A stretch of 5,887 bases of DNA, from assembly GCA_003451975.1 (NCBI GenBank), contig DMIX01000285.1, positions 1 through 5,887 on the forward strand, given 5' to 3'. The DNA comes from Propionibacteriaceae bacterium. Lineage in GTDB: Bacteria > Actinomycetota > Actinomycetes > Propionibacteriales > Propionibacteriaceae. Shown here piece after piece: positions 1-5,739 of the stretch (its first letter is position 1; every line of letters begins with the position of its first letter). The translations under genes were made by a program, and so were the position numbers. Below the pieces are notes generated by a model. It saw only the letters and a list, made by a program, of their open reading frames with translations, was not told the DNA's origin and made no database searches.

Positions 1-627
1 GCGGCCGAAGGCGTATTGCACCAAACCGAGCGCCATACCCAATGCCGCCAGGCCGAAACCCCAATGAAAACCGGCGACGTTCTGAGTCAGGCCCGTCAGC
101 AGCGGGCCGAAAAAGGCACCCAGATTCACTCCGAGGTAGAACAGTGAGAAGCCGGCATCGCGGCGCACGTCGTCCGGCGCGTACAGAGTGCCGACCACGG
201 AACTCACATTCGCCTTCAACCCGCCCGAACCGACCGCGACCAGCACCAGGCCGATACCGACACCGGCGAATCCAGGGACCACCCCCAGGGCGATGTGCCC
301 GGCCATGATGACGACCGCTGACCAGAACAGCACCCGTTCGCTGCCGAACAGTCGGTCAGCCAGCCACGCGCCCAATACCGTCGACAGATAGACCGTGCCG
401 CCGTAGGCCCCGACGATCCCCGACGCGACGGCCTTGTCGATGCCCAGACCGCCCTGGTCGACGCTGTAATACAGGTAAAGCAGCAAGATGCCCTGCATGC
501 CGTAGAAGCTGAACCGCTCCCACATCTCGACGCCGAAGAGGTTCGCCAGCGCCCACGGATGCCCGAAAAACGTTCGCCCGGTCTGTACCGGAGCCGAGGG
601 GGTGCTGCTCGACACGGACTCTGCCAT
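1..627 (-). CDS. Proton-coupled oligopeptide transporter (POT/PTR family), N-terminal part, cut by window edge
   Basis: This is an inner-membrane major-facilitator carrier that is expected to import di- and tripeptides with protons. The visible 209 residues show the family hallmarks. The ExxERFxxYG motif of helix 1 is at residues 34-43 (E34, E37, R38, F39, Y42, G43). The first PTR2 signature is around 70-110 (GAYGG...GAWLADRLFG). The conserved helix-4 lysine is K138, in GSGGLKANVSS. The second PTR2 signature, FSLFYLGVNLG, is at 160-170. About five or six of the expected 12-14 helices are present; the rest lies left of the window. The ATG is fixed from upstream because an in-frame TAG lies four codons before it. 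No strong Shine-Dalgarno is seen. It is transcribed divergently from the acyltransferase gene. Family assignment is firm. Substrate range is inferred from the family (DtpT-like), and a true symbol cannot be given. Confidence 0.93.
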   Translation of the reverse strand, partial: MAESVSSSTPSAPVQTGRTFFGHPWALANLFGVEMWERFSFYGMQGILLLYLYYSVDQGGLGIDKAVASGIVGAYGGTVYLSTVLGAWLADRLFGSERVLFWSAVVIMAGHIALGVVPGFAGVGIGLVLVAVGSGGLKANVSSVVGTLYAPDDVRRDAGFSLFYLGVNLGAFFGPLLTGLTQNVAGFHWGFGLAALGMALGLVQYAFGR

Positions 628-741
628 GGCAGGAGCCTAGCGACGCCATTGTGGCCATGCGCGGAATGCAGGGGAATGTCCGCCGTCGCCTTTTTTGTGA
701 ACTCGTGGCGCCGCGGCCCTGGATGCACTTCAATGTGCGTT
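628..741. other. Divergent intergenic region, transporter / acyltransferase
   Basis: This 114-nt gap must hold the 5' signals of both divergent genes. It contains a T6 run at 691-696 and a GC-rich patch (GGCGCCGCGG) at 708-717. I see no convincing -35/-10 pair on either strand. On the minus strand TTCACA, beside the A6 run, could be a weak -35 for the transporter, but no good -10 follows at the right distance. The acyltransferase frame stays open through this gap and into the transporter gene, but that upstream part looks non-coding. Confidence 0.5.
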
Positions 742-2766
742 ATGCCCCGTCCAGCTGAGCCAGGTAGTGCCTACCTTCCGGGACTTGACGGTGTGCGGGC
801 CATAGCTGTGGCCGCTGTTCTGGCCTATCACCTCAACCCTGATGCACTGCCCGGCGGGCTGTTGGGGGTGGGGGTCTTCTTCACGCTGAGCGGCTTCCTG
901 ATTACGTCGGTGCTGCTGCGGGCTTGGGAAAAGACCCAGCGCCGGGGTTTCGATCTGAAGAACTTCTACCTGCGCCGTGCGCGTCGACTCCTGCCGGCCG
1001 TGGTCTTGGTTCTGCTGGTGGTGGGCATCGCTTTGTTGATCAGTGCCCCGTTCACCGGCATGCCCATTGCCACCCTCCTGATGCAATTGGGCCAATCGTT
1101 GGCCGCGCTGTTCTATGTGGCCAACTGGTACACCATCGCCTCGGGACAGTCCTATTTCGAACGCTTCCAATCCGGCCCGATGGATCATCTGTGGTCGCTG
1201 TCGGTCGAGGAGCAGTTCTATCTGATCTGGCCGTTGTTACTGCTGGGAATGCTCTGGCTGTGGAAGGGCAAGACCATCCCGGTGGCGGTCATGACCGGAA
1301 TCCTGGCGATCGGCTCGTTCGCGCTGATGTGGTTCCTGTTCACTCCTGGTTTCGATCAGACCCGTCTGTATGAAGGAACCGACACTCGCGCCGGTGGGCT
1401 GTTGGTCGGGGCAGTGGTCGCGTTGGCCTGGCACGGAAGGGAGCGTGGCCGCCTGTTCTGGGCGGATCGCGTTGGCCTGGACGCCGCCGCGCTCGCCGGC
1501 CTGGTCGTCATGGGCCTGCTCTTCGCCTTCACCGATCAGTACTCGGCGTTCCTCTACCAAGGCGGCATCCTGCTGCTGTCGCTGGCCACCGTGGTCGTGG
1601 TCTTCGTCGCTGCGCACCCATTCACCTGGACCTCGCGTGTGCTCGGGATCACCCCGCTGCGCTGGATCGGTGAGCGCTCCTATGGCATCTACCTGTGGCA
1701 CCTGCCGCTGTTCGTCTTCGCCCCCGAGGTTTTCGTCGCCGACCAGCCATGGGTGCGTCCACTGGTGCTCACCACTGCCACCGTGGTGCTGGCTGCCCTT
1801 AGTTGGACCTTCCTCGAAGATCCGATCCGGCGCCATGGTTTCCTGGCCTATGTGCAGTGGGATCGTCGCCAGGCCGTGGCGGTGCCACCGCGGACGGTGC
1901 GTCCAGCGGTGTGGCTGCCGGGATTGTTGGCGTTGACGCTGGTGACGGCCGGATCGTTGACGGCGATCGCCGTGATGCGGGGCAACAATCAGTCTGCTGC
2001 TGCCTCAGTGCCCGGCGGCGCCAACTCCGCGCCGGGCGGTGCCCAGCCCGGCGACATGCCGCCGGTGCCGACCGATACCGCTGAGCCGTCAGCGTCGGAC
2101 TCGGCCACCCCTGGCGTGCCGGAGGGACCGACCAAGCTGCGTACCAATTGCACCTCAGTGGCTTACATCGGCGACTCCACATCGGTGGGTTTGACGTCGG
2201 GCTATTACATCCCGAAGAAGAAGGACCGGCTGCCCGCTCAGTTCAAGCAGGTCGGCACCAAGAAACTGGTCACCGACATTCGCGGTGCGCGCTCCATCGT
2301 GGAGCGTTACAACAACGAACCGAATGCCCACGAGGCTGAAGAGTCGATCCTGGCCAATGGCTTCGTTGGCTGCTGGACCTTCGCCTTGGGCAACAACGAA
2401 GCCGCCAACCAATATGTCGGCGGATCGGTCCCGTTGGATAAACGCATCGACATCATGATGGCGCCCACCAACGGTGAGCCGGTGTTGTGGTTGACGACTA
2501 GGACTTTACGAACCTCGGGCCCCTACTCCAACACAGTCATTCAGCGCTGGAACACCGCCTTGCGGCAGGCCTGTCAGCGTTATCCGAATATGCGCATCTA
2601 CGACTGGGCCTCCGAAGTGAAGGACTCCTGGTTCATCGGCGATCGCATCCACTTCACCTCACGCGGCTGGCGGGAGCGGGCCCATCGGATCGCTCAGGCG
2701 ATGGCCGCCGCTTTCCCCGAAGGCGAACCACCTAGTGAGCCCTGTGTCGTCCGCAGTACCCGCTGA
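742..2766 (+). CDS. Membrane O-acyltransferase: acyltransferase-3 domain fused to SGNH domain (OatA/OafA type)
   Basis: The enzyme is predicted to carry an acyl group, usually acetyl, across the membrane and place it on an extracytoplasmic glycan. The 674-residue length is typical of AT3-SGNH fusions. Residues 11-370 form the polytopic AT3 domain. It begins YLPGLDGVRAIAV, with the likely catalytic H30 in AYHL, an RRARR motif at 78-82, SVEEQFYLIWP at 154-164 and GIYLWHLPLF at 315-324. A further helix at about 392-412 leads to a Gly/Ala/Pro/Ser-rich linker (about 414-465). The SGNH domain keeps its catalytic set: GDS with S479, GNN with G550 and N552, and DxxH with D634 and H637. Cysteines 470, 544, 611 and 668 could form disulfides outside the cell. 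I chose the ATG at 742 because homology begins just after it; ATG 733 is an alternative, and neither has a strong ribosome site. An upstream ATG at 559 would overlap the transporter gene. The acceptor (peptidoglycan MurNAc, another wall polymer or exopolysaccharide) cannot be told from sequence. Confidence 0.92.
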   Translation: MPRPAEPGSAYLPGLDGVRAIAVAAVLAYHLNPDALPGGLLGVGVFFTLSGFLITSVLLRAWEKTQRRGFDLKNFYLRRARRLLPAVVLVLLVVGIALLISAPFTGMPIATLLMQLGQSLAALFYVANWYTIASGQSYFERFQSGPMDHLWSLSVEEQFYLIWPLLLLGMLWLWKGKTIPVAVMTGILAIGSFALMWFLFTPGFDQTRLYEGTDTRAGGLLVGAVVALAWHGRERGRLFWADRVGLDAAALAGLVVMGLLFAFTDQYSAFLYQGGILLLSLATVVVVFVAAHPFTWTSRVLGITPLRWIGERSYGIYLWHLPLFVFAPEVFVADQPWVRPLVLTTATVVLAALSWTFLEDPIRRHGFLAYVQWDRRQAVAVPPRTVRPAVWLPGLLALTLVTAGSLTAIAVMRGNNQSAAASVPGGANSAPGGAQPGDMPPVPTDTAEPSASDSATPGVPEGPTKLRTNCTSVAYIGDSTSVGLTSGYYIPKKKDRLPAQFKQVGTKKLVTDIRGARSIVERYNNEPNAHEAEESILANGFVGCWTFALGNNEAANQYVGGSVPLDKRIDIMMAPTNGEPVLWLTTRTLRTSGPYSNTVIQRWNTALRQACQRYPNMRIYDWASEVKDSWFIGDRIHFTSRGWRERAHRIAQAMAAAFPEGEPPSEPCVVRSTR

Positions 2767-2787
2767 TCCTCCCGCCGTTCTCGAACC

Positions 2788-2831
2788 CTGAGCTTGTCGG
2801 ATGGTGAACGTTGGGGCTTCGACAAGCTCAG
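2788..2831. repeat. Inverted repeat of CTGAGCTTGTCG, 12-bp perfect stem, possible terminator
   Basis: CTGAGCTTGTCG at 2788-2799 is followed after 20 nt by its exact reverse complement CGACAAGCTCAG at 2820-2831. RNA from either strand can form a 12-bp stem. It starts 21 nt after the acyltransferase stop codon, so it could end or stabilise that transcript. There is no T-run after it, so a classical intrinsic terminator is doubtful. The half-sites belong to a short dispersed repeat I recall as common in actinobacterial and some other high-GC genomes. Confidence 0.85.
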
Positions 2832-2962
2832 CCAGCGGGCCGGAGGGTTCGCTTCCTGTTCCCTGGGTGCTCCTGTTCCCTGGGTGCTCCTGTTCCCTGG
2901 GTGCTCCTGTTCCCTGGGTGCTCCCGTTCCCTGGGTGTTCCCGTTCCCTGAGCTTGTCGAAG
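2817..2962. repeat. 15-bp inverted repeat bracketing the tandem array
   Basis: CTTCGACAAGCTCAG at 2817-2831 and its exact reverse complement CTGAGCTTGTCGAAG at 2948-2962 flank the 17-bp tandem block. The right copy is extended as CCCT...AGGG at 2946-2964, giving the element a short dyad of its own. The left copy is also the right arm of the 12-bp hairpin at 2788-2831, so two alternative pairings compete for it. The array could have formed by expansion inside a pre-existing pair of these repeats. Confidence 0.85.
2857..2950. repeat. 17-bp tandem repeat, about 5.5 copies
   Basis: The unit is TGTTCCCTGGGTGCTCC. Copies at 2857-2873, 2874-2890, 2891-2907 and 2908-2924 are identical. Copy five at 2925-2941 differs by two bases (first T to C; GTGCTCC to GTGTTCC). 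A partial sixth copy, CGTTCCCTG at 2942-2950, runs into the CTGAGCTTGTCGAAG element. The perfect identity of four units suggests recent expansion by slippage or unequal exchange, and copy number probably varies between strains. Because 17 is not a multiple of three, each strand reads it as a 17-residue repeat cycling through all frames, which argues against coding. Confidence 0.93.
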
Positions 2963-2979
2963 GGATCCGCCATCACCGA

Positions 2980-4293
2980 TTACTTCGCGGTCCAGGCATT
3001 CGCCTTGGCGATATCGCCGTCTAGTCCGCCCACTCCGGAGCCGGAGATCCGGGCATTGGAGGTGTACTGCCAGATCGACCAACCGCCATTGGTCGACCAC
3101 GGACCGACCTTCGGCTGGGCATCGGGAATACGGCCATTGTCCTTGCCCCAGGACGCCACCCACAGCCGAGCGATCGGGGCCACGCTGCGCCAGCGGTAGT
3201 TGCCAGCCGACGTCAACTGGGAGGCGGCGTTGGCACTCATGTACACATAAAGGTTGGCCTTGTAGCCCGAAGAAGTGAGCCGAGCCTTGAGCCGGGTCAG
3301 GAACTCGGTGGCCTCATCAGGGGTCCAAGCCCGCAGCTTCTGACTGTAAGTTCCCTTGCTGTCGCGCCAGGTGCCGCCGGCCTCAATGTCCAACACCAGG
3401 GGCTCGGCATTCGTCTTGGTGTAGTTGCCGTCCGTGGTCAACCAGGTGAAGAACTGGTCGGCGGAGTCGGCCGCGGTGAAGTCTCCGGAGAGCTTGTCGC
3501 CAGTGGAAGAGTCCAGCGAACTGATCCAGCCGTTGAACCAGTAGTGTCCCCGCGAGAGCCCGAAGCTCTGAGCCTGATCGGCGAACCGGGCGTAGGCGCA
3601 ATCCTCAACCACCGGGCGGGCACCGACATTGCGGGTCTTGCCAGAGCAGACATCCACGTAGTCGCGGTTGATCGGTCGAGTGCCGGTCCCGTTACGCAGG
3701 ATAGTGAACCCGTTCGAACCCGCCCAGCTTCTCACCGCTGCCATCTGTACCTGTCCGGTGGATAGGTACTGCCACGACGACAGATCCACGCCCTGGCGCA
3801 GTCCGGTGAGCCCGAACTTGGACTGGGCGTCCTTTGCCGGCGTCTTCGTCGGGGAGAGCACCCGCACGCGCACCGAATGGGAACTGCGGCGCGCCTTCTT
3901 CTTCATGACTTTCACCCGGAAACGACCACCATTGGTCCAGACCGAGGACTTCACCGTGTAGGTGCGCTTGGTGGCTCCCGGGATCGCGCGCCACTTGCCG
4001 CCGGACCGGTATTGCCACTGGTAATGCAGCTTCTTGCCGGTGGCCGTGACGCGCAGCTTGGTGCGGGTGGTCAGTCCATAGCGATTGATGACCGCGCCCT
4101 TGGGCTGCTTCGTGATGCGGGGACGGACGGTCTTGGTCTTTGCAGCAGCCAGGTGAGTGGGAACAACGGCTTCGGTGGCGGCTGTCGGTGCGGCGTGGGC
4201 GGCGGGACTCGGTGCAAAGAACCCGAAGCTCAGAATCAGCGGGAGCGATGCCAACATGGCCAACGCCCGGGGTCGGCGCGTGAGGTTCTTCAT
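2980..4293 (-). CDS. Secreted GH25 muramidase (lysozyme) with N-terminal Ig-like domain
   Basis: This is a predicted exported N-acetylmuramidase that cuts the MurNAc-GlcNAc bond of peptidoglycan. The 437-residue protein starts with a Sec signal peptide: basic MKNLTRRPR, a hydrophobic core to about 26, and a likely cut after AHA near residue 34. Residues about 57-146 resemble a bacterial Ig-like domain (YQWQYRSGGKW, IPGATKRTYTV). It is rich in Lys and Arg and ends in a basic stretch at 131-145, suggesting contact with anionic wall polymers. The GH25 domain spans about 163-435. It shows QGVDLSSWQ with D170, GHYWFN at 249-254, LDIE with catalytic D302 and E304, ARLWVASWG at 375-383, and WSIWQYTS followed by GLDGDIAKAN with D425. 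C216 and C232 may pair. The start is supported by GGAGA at good spacing. It converges on the acyltransferase gene and diverges from the transpeptidase gene. Family is firm; whether it acts on its own wall, on competitors or in lysis is open. Confidence 0.93.
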   Translation of the reverse strand: MKNLTRRPRALAMLASLPLILSFGFFAPSPAAHAAPTAATEAVVPTHLAAAKTKTVRPRITKQPKGAVINRYGLTTRTKLRVTATGKKLHYQWQYRSGGKWRAIPGATKRTYTVKSSVWTNGGRFRVKVMKKKARRSSHSVRVRVLSPTKTPAKDAQSKFGLTGLRQGVDLSSWQYLSTGQVQMAAVRSWAGSNGFTILRNGTGTRPINRDYVDVCSGKTRNVGARPVVEDCAYARFADQAQSFGLSRGHYWFNGWISSLDSSTGDKLSGDFTAADSADQFFTWLTTDGNYTKTNAEPLVLDIEAGGTWRDSKGTYSQKLRAWTPDEATEFLTRLKARLTSSGYKANLYVYMSANAASQLTSAGNYRWRSVAPIARLWVASWGKDNGRIPDAQPKVGPWSTNGGWSIWQYTSNARISGSGVGGLDGDIAKANAWTAK

Positions 4294-4299
4294 CAGGGG

Positions 4300-4304
4300 T
4301 CTCC
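4300..4304 (-). promoter_or_regulatory. Ribosome binding site of the GH25 gene
   Basis: GGAGA on the minus strand lies 6 nt before the ATG at 4293. It supports this start, which also places the signal peptide at the very N-terminus. Confidence 0.7.
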
Positions 4305-4518
4305 GATCCCATGCTTTCCTGAGGCGGACATCACCACACTACGCCGCAGTTGCCGGAAGCGAGAGCGGGGATACCCGAAGCAGACTTCGCCCGGGCCGCG
4401 AATTGATGCAATCCCAGCTCCTTTCTCACCTGGTGAACGTAGTTTCCCTGGTGCCGCAAGATTGCTGACGCATCGCCTCTTTCAGCGAGCCGACAAGGGA
4501 TGATGTTGAACCGAGGGC

Positions 4519-4524
4519 TAGAAT
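4519..4524 (+). promoter_or_regulatory. Candidate -10 box for the L,D-transpeptidase gene
   Basis: TAGAAT fits the actinobacterial TANNNT consensus and would give a leader of about 120 nt. No good -35 sits 16-18 nt upstream. A rival is TTGAAC at 4532-4537 with TCTAAG at 4556-4561, spaced 18 nt. Both are weak calls. Confidence 0.3.
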
Positions 4525-4642
4525 TCGTGCGTTGAACTCCGTCGCTCTCAGGAACTCTAAGAGTGGATTCAGGTGTGCCGGGTAGTGTTCGGCCGATTTG
4601 TTCTTGCGTGAGCCGTACGGGGTTCTCGATGACTTGCCCGAT

Positions 4643-4648
4643 GGGAGG
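4643..4648 (+). promoter_or_regulatory. Ribosome binding site of the L,D-transpeptidase gene
   Basis: GGGAGG lies 5 nt before the ATG at 4654. It fixes that start, which is also the one that gives a correctly placed lipoprotein signal. Confidence 0.8.
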
Positions 4649-4653
4649 GGCCG

Positions 4654-5637
4654 ATGGATCGCATCCGGTCAATCGCTGTACGTGTACCGCCGATCGCGCG
4701 CTGGGGCGTCTTCGCCATCGTGGCCCCAGTGATTCTCTCCGGTTGCGCACAGGTGGCTCCGCATTCGAACCCGACCACTGTTCCGACGCCCACTGTCGCC
4801 TCCGTTGCGGCGAGTGTGACGCCCACTCCGACGCCGACCCCGACACCCACCGCGACTACTCTGTATCAACAGCTCAGCGCCAAGGCACAGAAACAATTCA
4901 AAGGCTGTCTGAAGGTGACGGTGCGGCCGGGCTCGAGCGGTCGCTGTGCCGAGTTAGTAGTGAAGAAGCTGAAGAAATACGGGTTCTACCCCTGGTCCAC
5001 CAGCAGCTACATCACCACAGCTGGCGCCAACGCGATCCTCAACTACCAGCGTTCCCGCGGTCTGGATGACACCGCGACCACGACCGAAGAAACCTGGGCG
5101 GCGCTGGCACTGAACACCCCGGCCGTGCCGAAGACCCTTCCCAAGAAGTGCACCAGCGGCAAGTACAAGATCATCATCTGTGTCGACCAGGCCCAGCGGA
5201 AGCTGTTCTGGATCAAGAAGGGCAAGATCGTCAAGAAGTACCCTGTGCGCCTCGGTGGCTGGAACTCTCACGCCAAGACGCACGAATGGCGCGTCTTCCC
5301 GACCGCCGACGGCACCTGGTCGGTCTTCGACAAACAGGTCAGCCCGGCATCGGAGAATTACGGCTCGGGTGCCATGCCCTACTCGACGATGTTCCATCCG
5401 GACATGTACATCCACTACTCCCCGGGGTTCCACTCCGTCGGCTATGCCCAATCCAGCCATGGCTGCGTGAACATCGGCCAGCTGAGCCAAGCACAGTGGA
5501 TCTTCGCCAACACGCCTATCGGCACCCCTGTCTACATCTATTCGCCCAAGCAGCCGGCCGCGACGGCCACTCCAACACCAGGGCCCTCGGCAACAGCATC
5601 AGCAAGCGCAACTCCGAGCTCGTTGCCAACCTCCTGA
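4654..5637 (+). CDS. Lipoprotein L,D-transpeptidase (YkuD fold) with peptidoglycan-binding-like domain
   Basis: This enzyme is predicted to form 3-3 (mDAP-mDAP) cross-links in peptidoglycan, or to attach proteins to it, from the outer face of the membrane. The 327-residue protein has a lipoprotein signal with lipobox LSGC, so C31 would be lipidated. A Pro/Thr linker follows (about 38-68, with a run of five PT pairs). Residues about 96-152 resemble a PG_binding_1 domain (AELVVKKLKKYGFYP, ILNYQRSRGLDD, TEETWAAL). The YkuD domain covers about 168-296. It carries H260 in GFHSVGYAQS and the catalytic SHGCVN motif at 268-273, with nucleophile C271. C85/C98 and C166/C176 could form disulfides. A second Pro/Ser/Thr/Ala-rich tail (about 300-327) follows the catalytic domain. 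I see no Ig-like domains of the LdtMt2 kind. It sits 102 nt before a GntR gene on the same strand. Family is firm; cross-linking versus anchoring cannot be decided from sequence. Confidence 0.93.
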   Translation: MDRIRSIAVRVPPIARWGVFAIVAPVILSGCAQVAPHSNPTTVPTPTVASVAASVTPTPTPTPTPTATTLYQQLSAKAQKQFKGCLKVTVRPGSSGRCAELVVKKLKKYGFYPWSTSSYITTAGANAILNYQRSRGLDDTATTTEETWAALALNTPAVPKTLPKKCTSGKYKIIICVDQAQRKLFWIKKGKIVKKYPVRLGGWNSHAKTHEWRVFPTADGTWSVFDKQVSPASENYGSGAMPYSTMFHPDMYIHYSPGFHSVGYAQSSHGCVNIGQLSQAQWIFANTPIGTPVYIYSPKQPAATATPTPGPSATASASATPSSLPTS

Positions 5638-5639
5638 GG

Positions 5640-5655
5640 GGTACAGTTCGGTACC
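5640..5655. promoter_or_regulatory. GGTAC-N6-GTACC palindrome, candidate regulator operator
   Basis: GGTACAGTTCGGTACC has 5-bp arms and a 6-nt centre. CGGTAC at 5649-5654 recurs at 5664-5669, 15 nt on, so GGTAC appears three times within 30 nt. Symmetric half-sites of this size suit a dimeric GntR-type repressor, and the next gene encodes one. Autoregulation is inferred. Alternatively it is a weak hairpin at the transpeptidase 3' end; no T-run follows. Confidence 0.4.
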
Positions 5656-5726
5656 AAGCTGATCGGTACTGAGGCGATTGGCTGGCCCTGTTTGCCGCTA
5701 CCCGGCTGTGACTTCTGCCTGGAACC

Positions 5727-5732
5727 AAGGAG
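5727..5732 (+). promoter_or_regulatory. Ribosome binding site of the GntR gene
   Basis: AAGGAG lies 7 nt before ATG 5740 and 4 nt before the adjacent in-frame GTG 5737. Spacing favours the ATG, so the GTG is probably not the start. Confidence 0.8.
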
Positions 5733-5739
5733 TCTTGTG

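Larger units (their letters stand above)
2767..2979. other. Convergent intergenic region made mostly of repeats
   Basis: This 213-nt gap lies between the 3' ends of the acyltransferase and muramidase genes. Nearly all of 2788-2964 is repeat: three copies of a CTGAGCTTGTCG element and a block of 17-bp tandem units. Only short flanks, 2767-2787 and 2965-2979, are unstructured. Open frames crossing it on both strands read the repeats as low-complexity peptide and are not believable genes. Its place between convergent stops suits a role in 3'-end formation for both genes, but no U-tract follows any hairpin. Confidence 0.85.
4294..4653. other. Divergent intergenic region, muramidase / L,D-transpeptidase
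   Basis: This 360-nt region should hold promoters for both envelope genes. I see several small dyads: CGGG-GATA-CCCG at 4366-4377, CGAAG-CAGA-CTTCG at 4376-4389 (overlapping the first, so mutually exclusive), and ACTCT-A-AGAGT at 4554-4564. There are two GTTGAAC copies 26 nt apart at 4505-4511 and 4531-4537. I looked for the conserved core of a ydaO-type c-di-AMP riboswitch, which often precedes wall-hydrolase genes in actinobacteria, and did not find it on either strand. Open frames across this stretch look like shadows with no family features. Confidence 0.6.
5638..5739. other. Intergenic region before the GntR gene
   Basis: This 102-nt gap holds a GGTAC-based palindrome right after the transpeptidase stop and a good ribosome site at its end. 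No convincing -35/-10 pair is visible between them, so the regulator may have an unrecognised promoter or be read from upstream. Confidence 0.5.

Noticed and set aside
42..391. Plus-strand open frames over the transporter gene
   Set aside because: Arg/Pro-rich antisense shadows of a gene with clear POT family motifs.
1237..1836. 199-codon minus-strand open frame inside the acyltransferase gene
   Set aside because: Antisense shadow rich in Gln, His, Asp and Arg with no family features; the plus strand carries a complete, motif-rich gene.
2857..2950. CRISPR array
   Set aside because: The 17-bp units abut with no spacers, and no cas gene is present.
2659..3163. Minus-strand open frames with EHPGNRSTQGTGAPREQ-like repeats
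   Set aside because: Same 17-nt array read in reverse. FDKLRER and RQAQG are translations of the dispersed repeat. No ribosome site or domain; they overlap the ends of real genes.
2801..3199. Plus-strand open frame with repeated PWVLLFPGCS-like peptide
   Set aside because: The repeat peptide comes from a 17-nt unit read through all frames, and the remainder is antisense to the muramidase gene. Peptides such as LSLSKG are typical translations of the CTGAGCTTGTCGAAG element.
3692..4312. 206-codon open frame on the same strand as the muramidase, other frame
   Set aside because: Frame-shifted shadow of the signal peptide and Ig-like region; no membrane signal or recognisable domain.
4294..4653. 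ydaO-type c-di-AMP riboswitch before a wall-enzyme gene
   Set aside because: Expected from context, but I could not find its conserved core on either strand. A covariance-model search would settle it.
4331..4846. 171-codon minus-strand open frame over the divergent gap and transpeptidase start
   Set aside because: Arg/Ser-rich shadow, antisense to a strong ribosome site and lipoprotein signal, with no ribosome site of its own that I can see.
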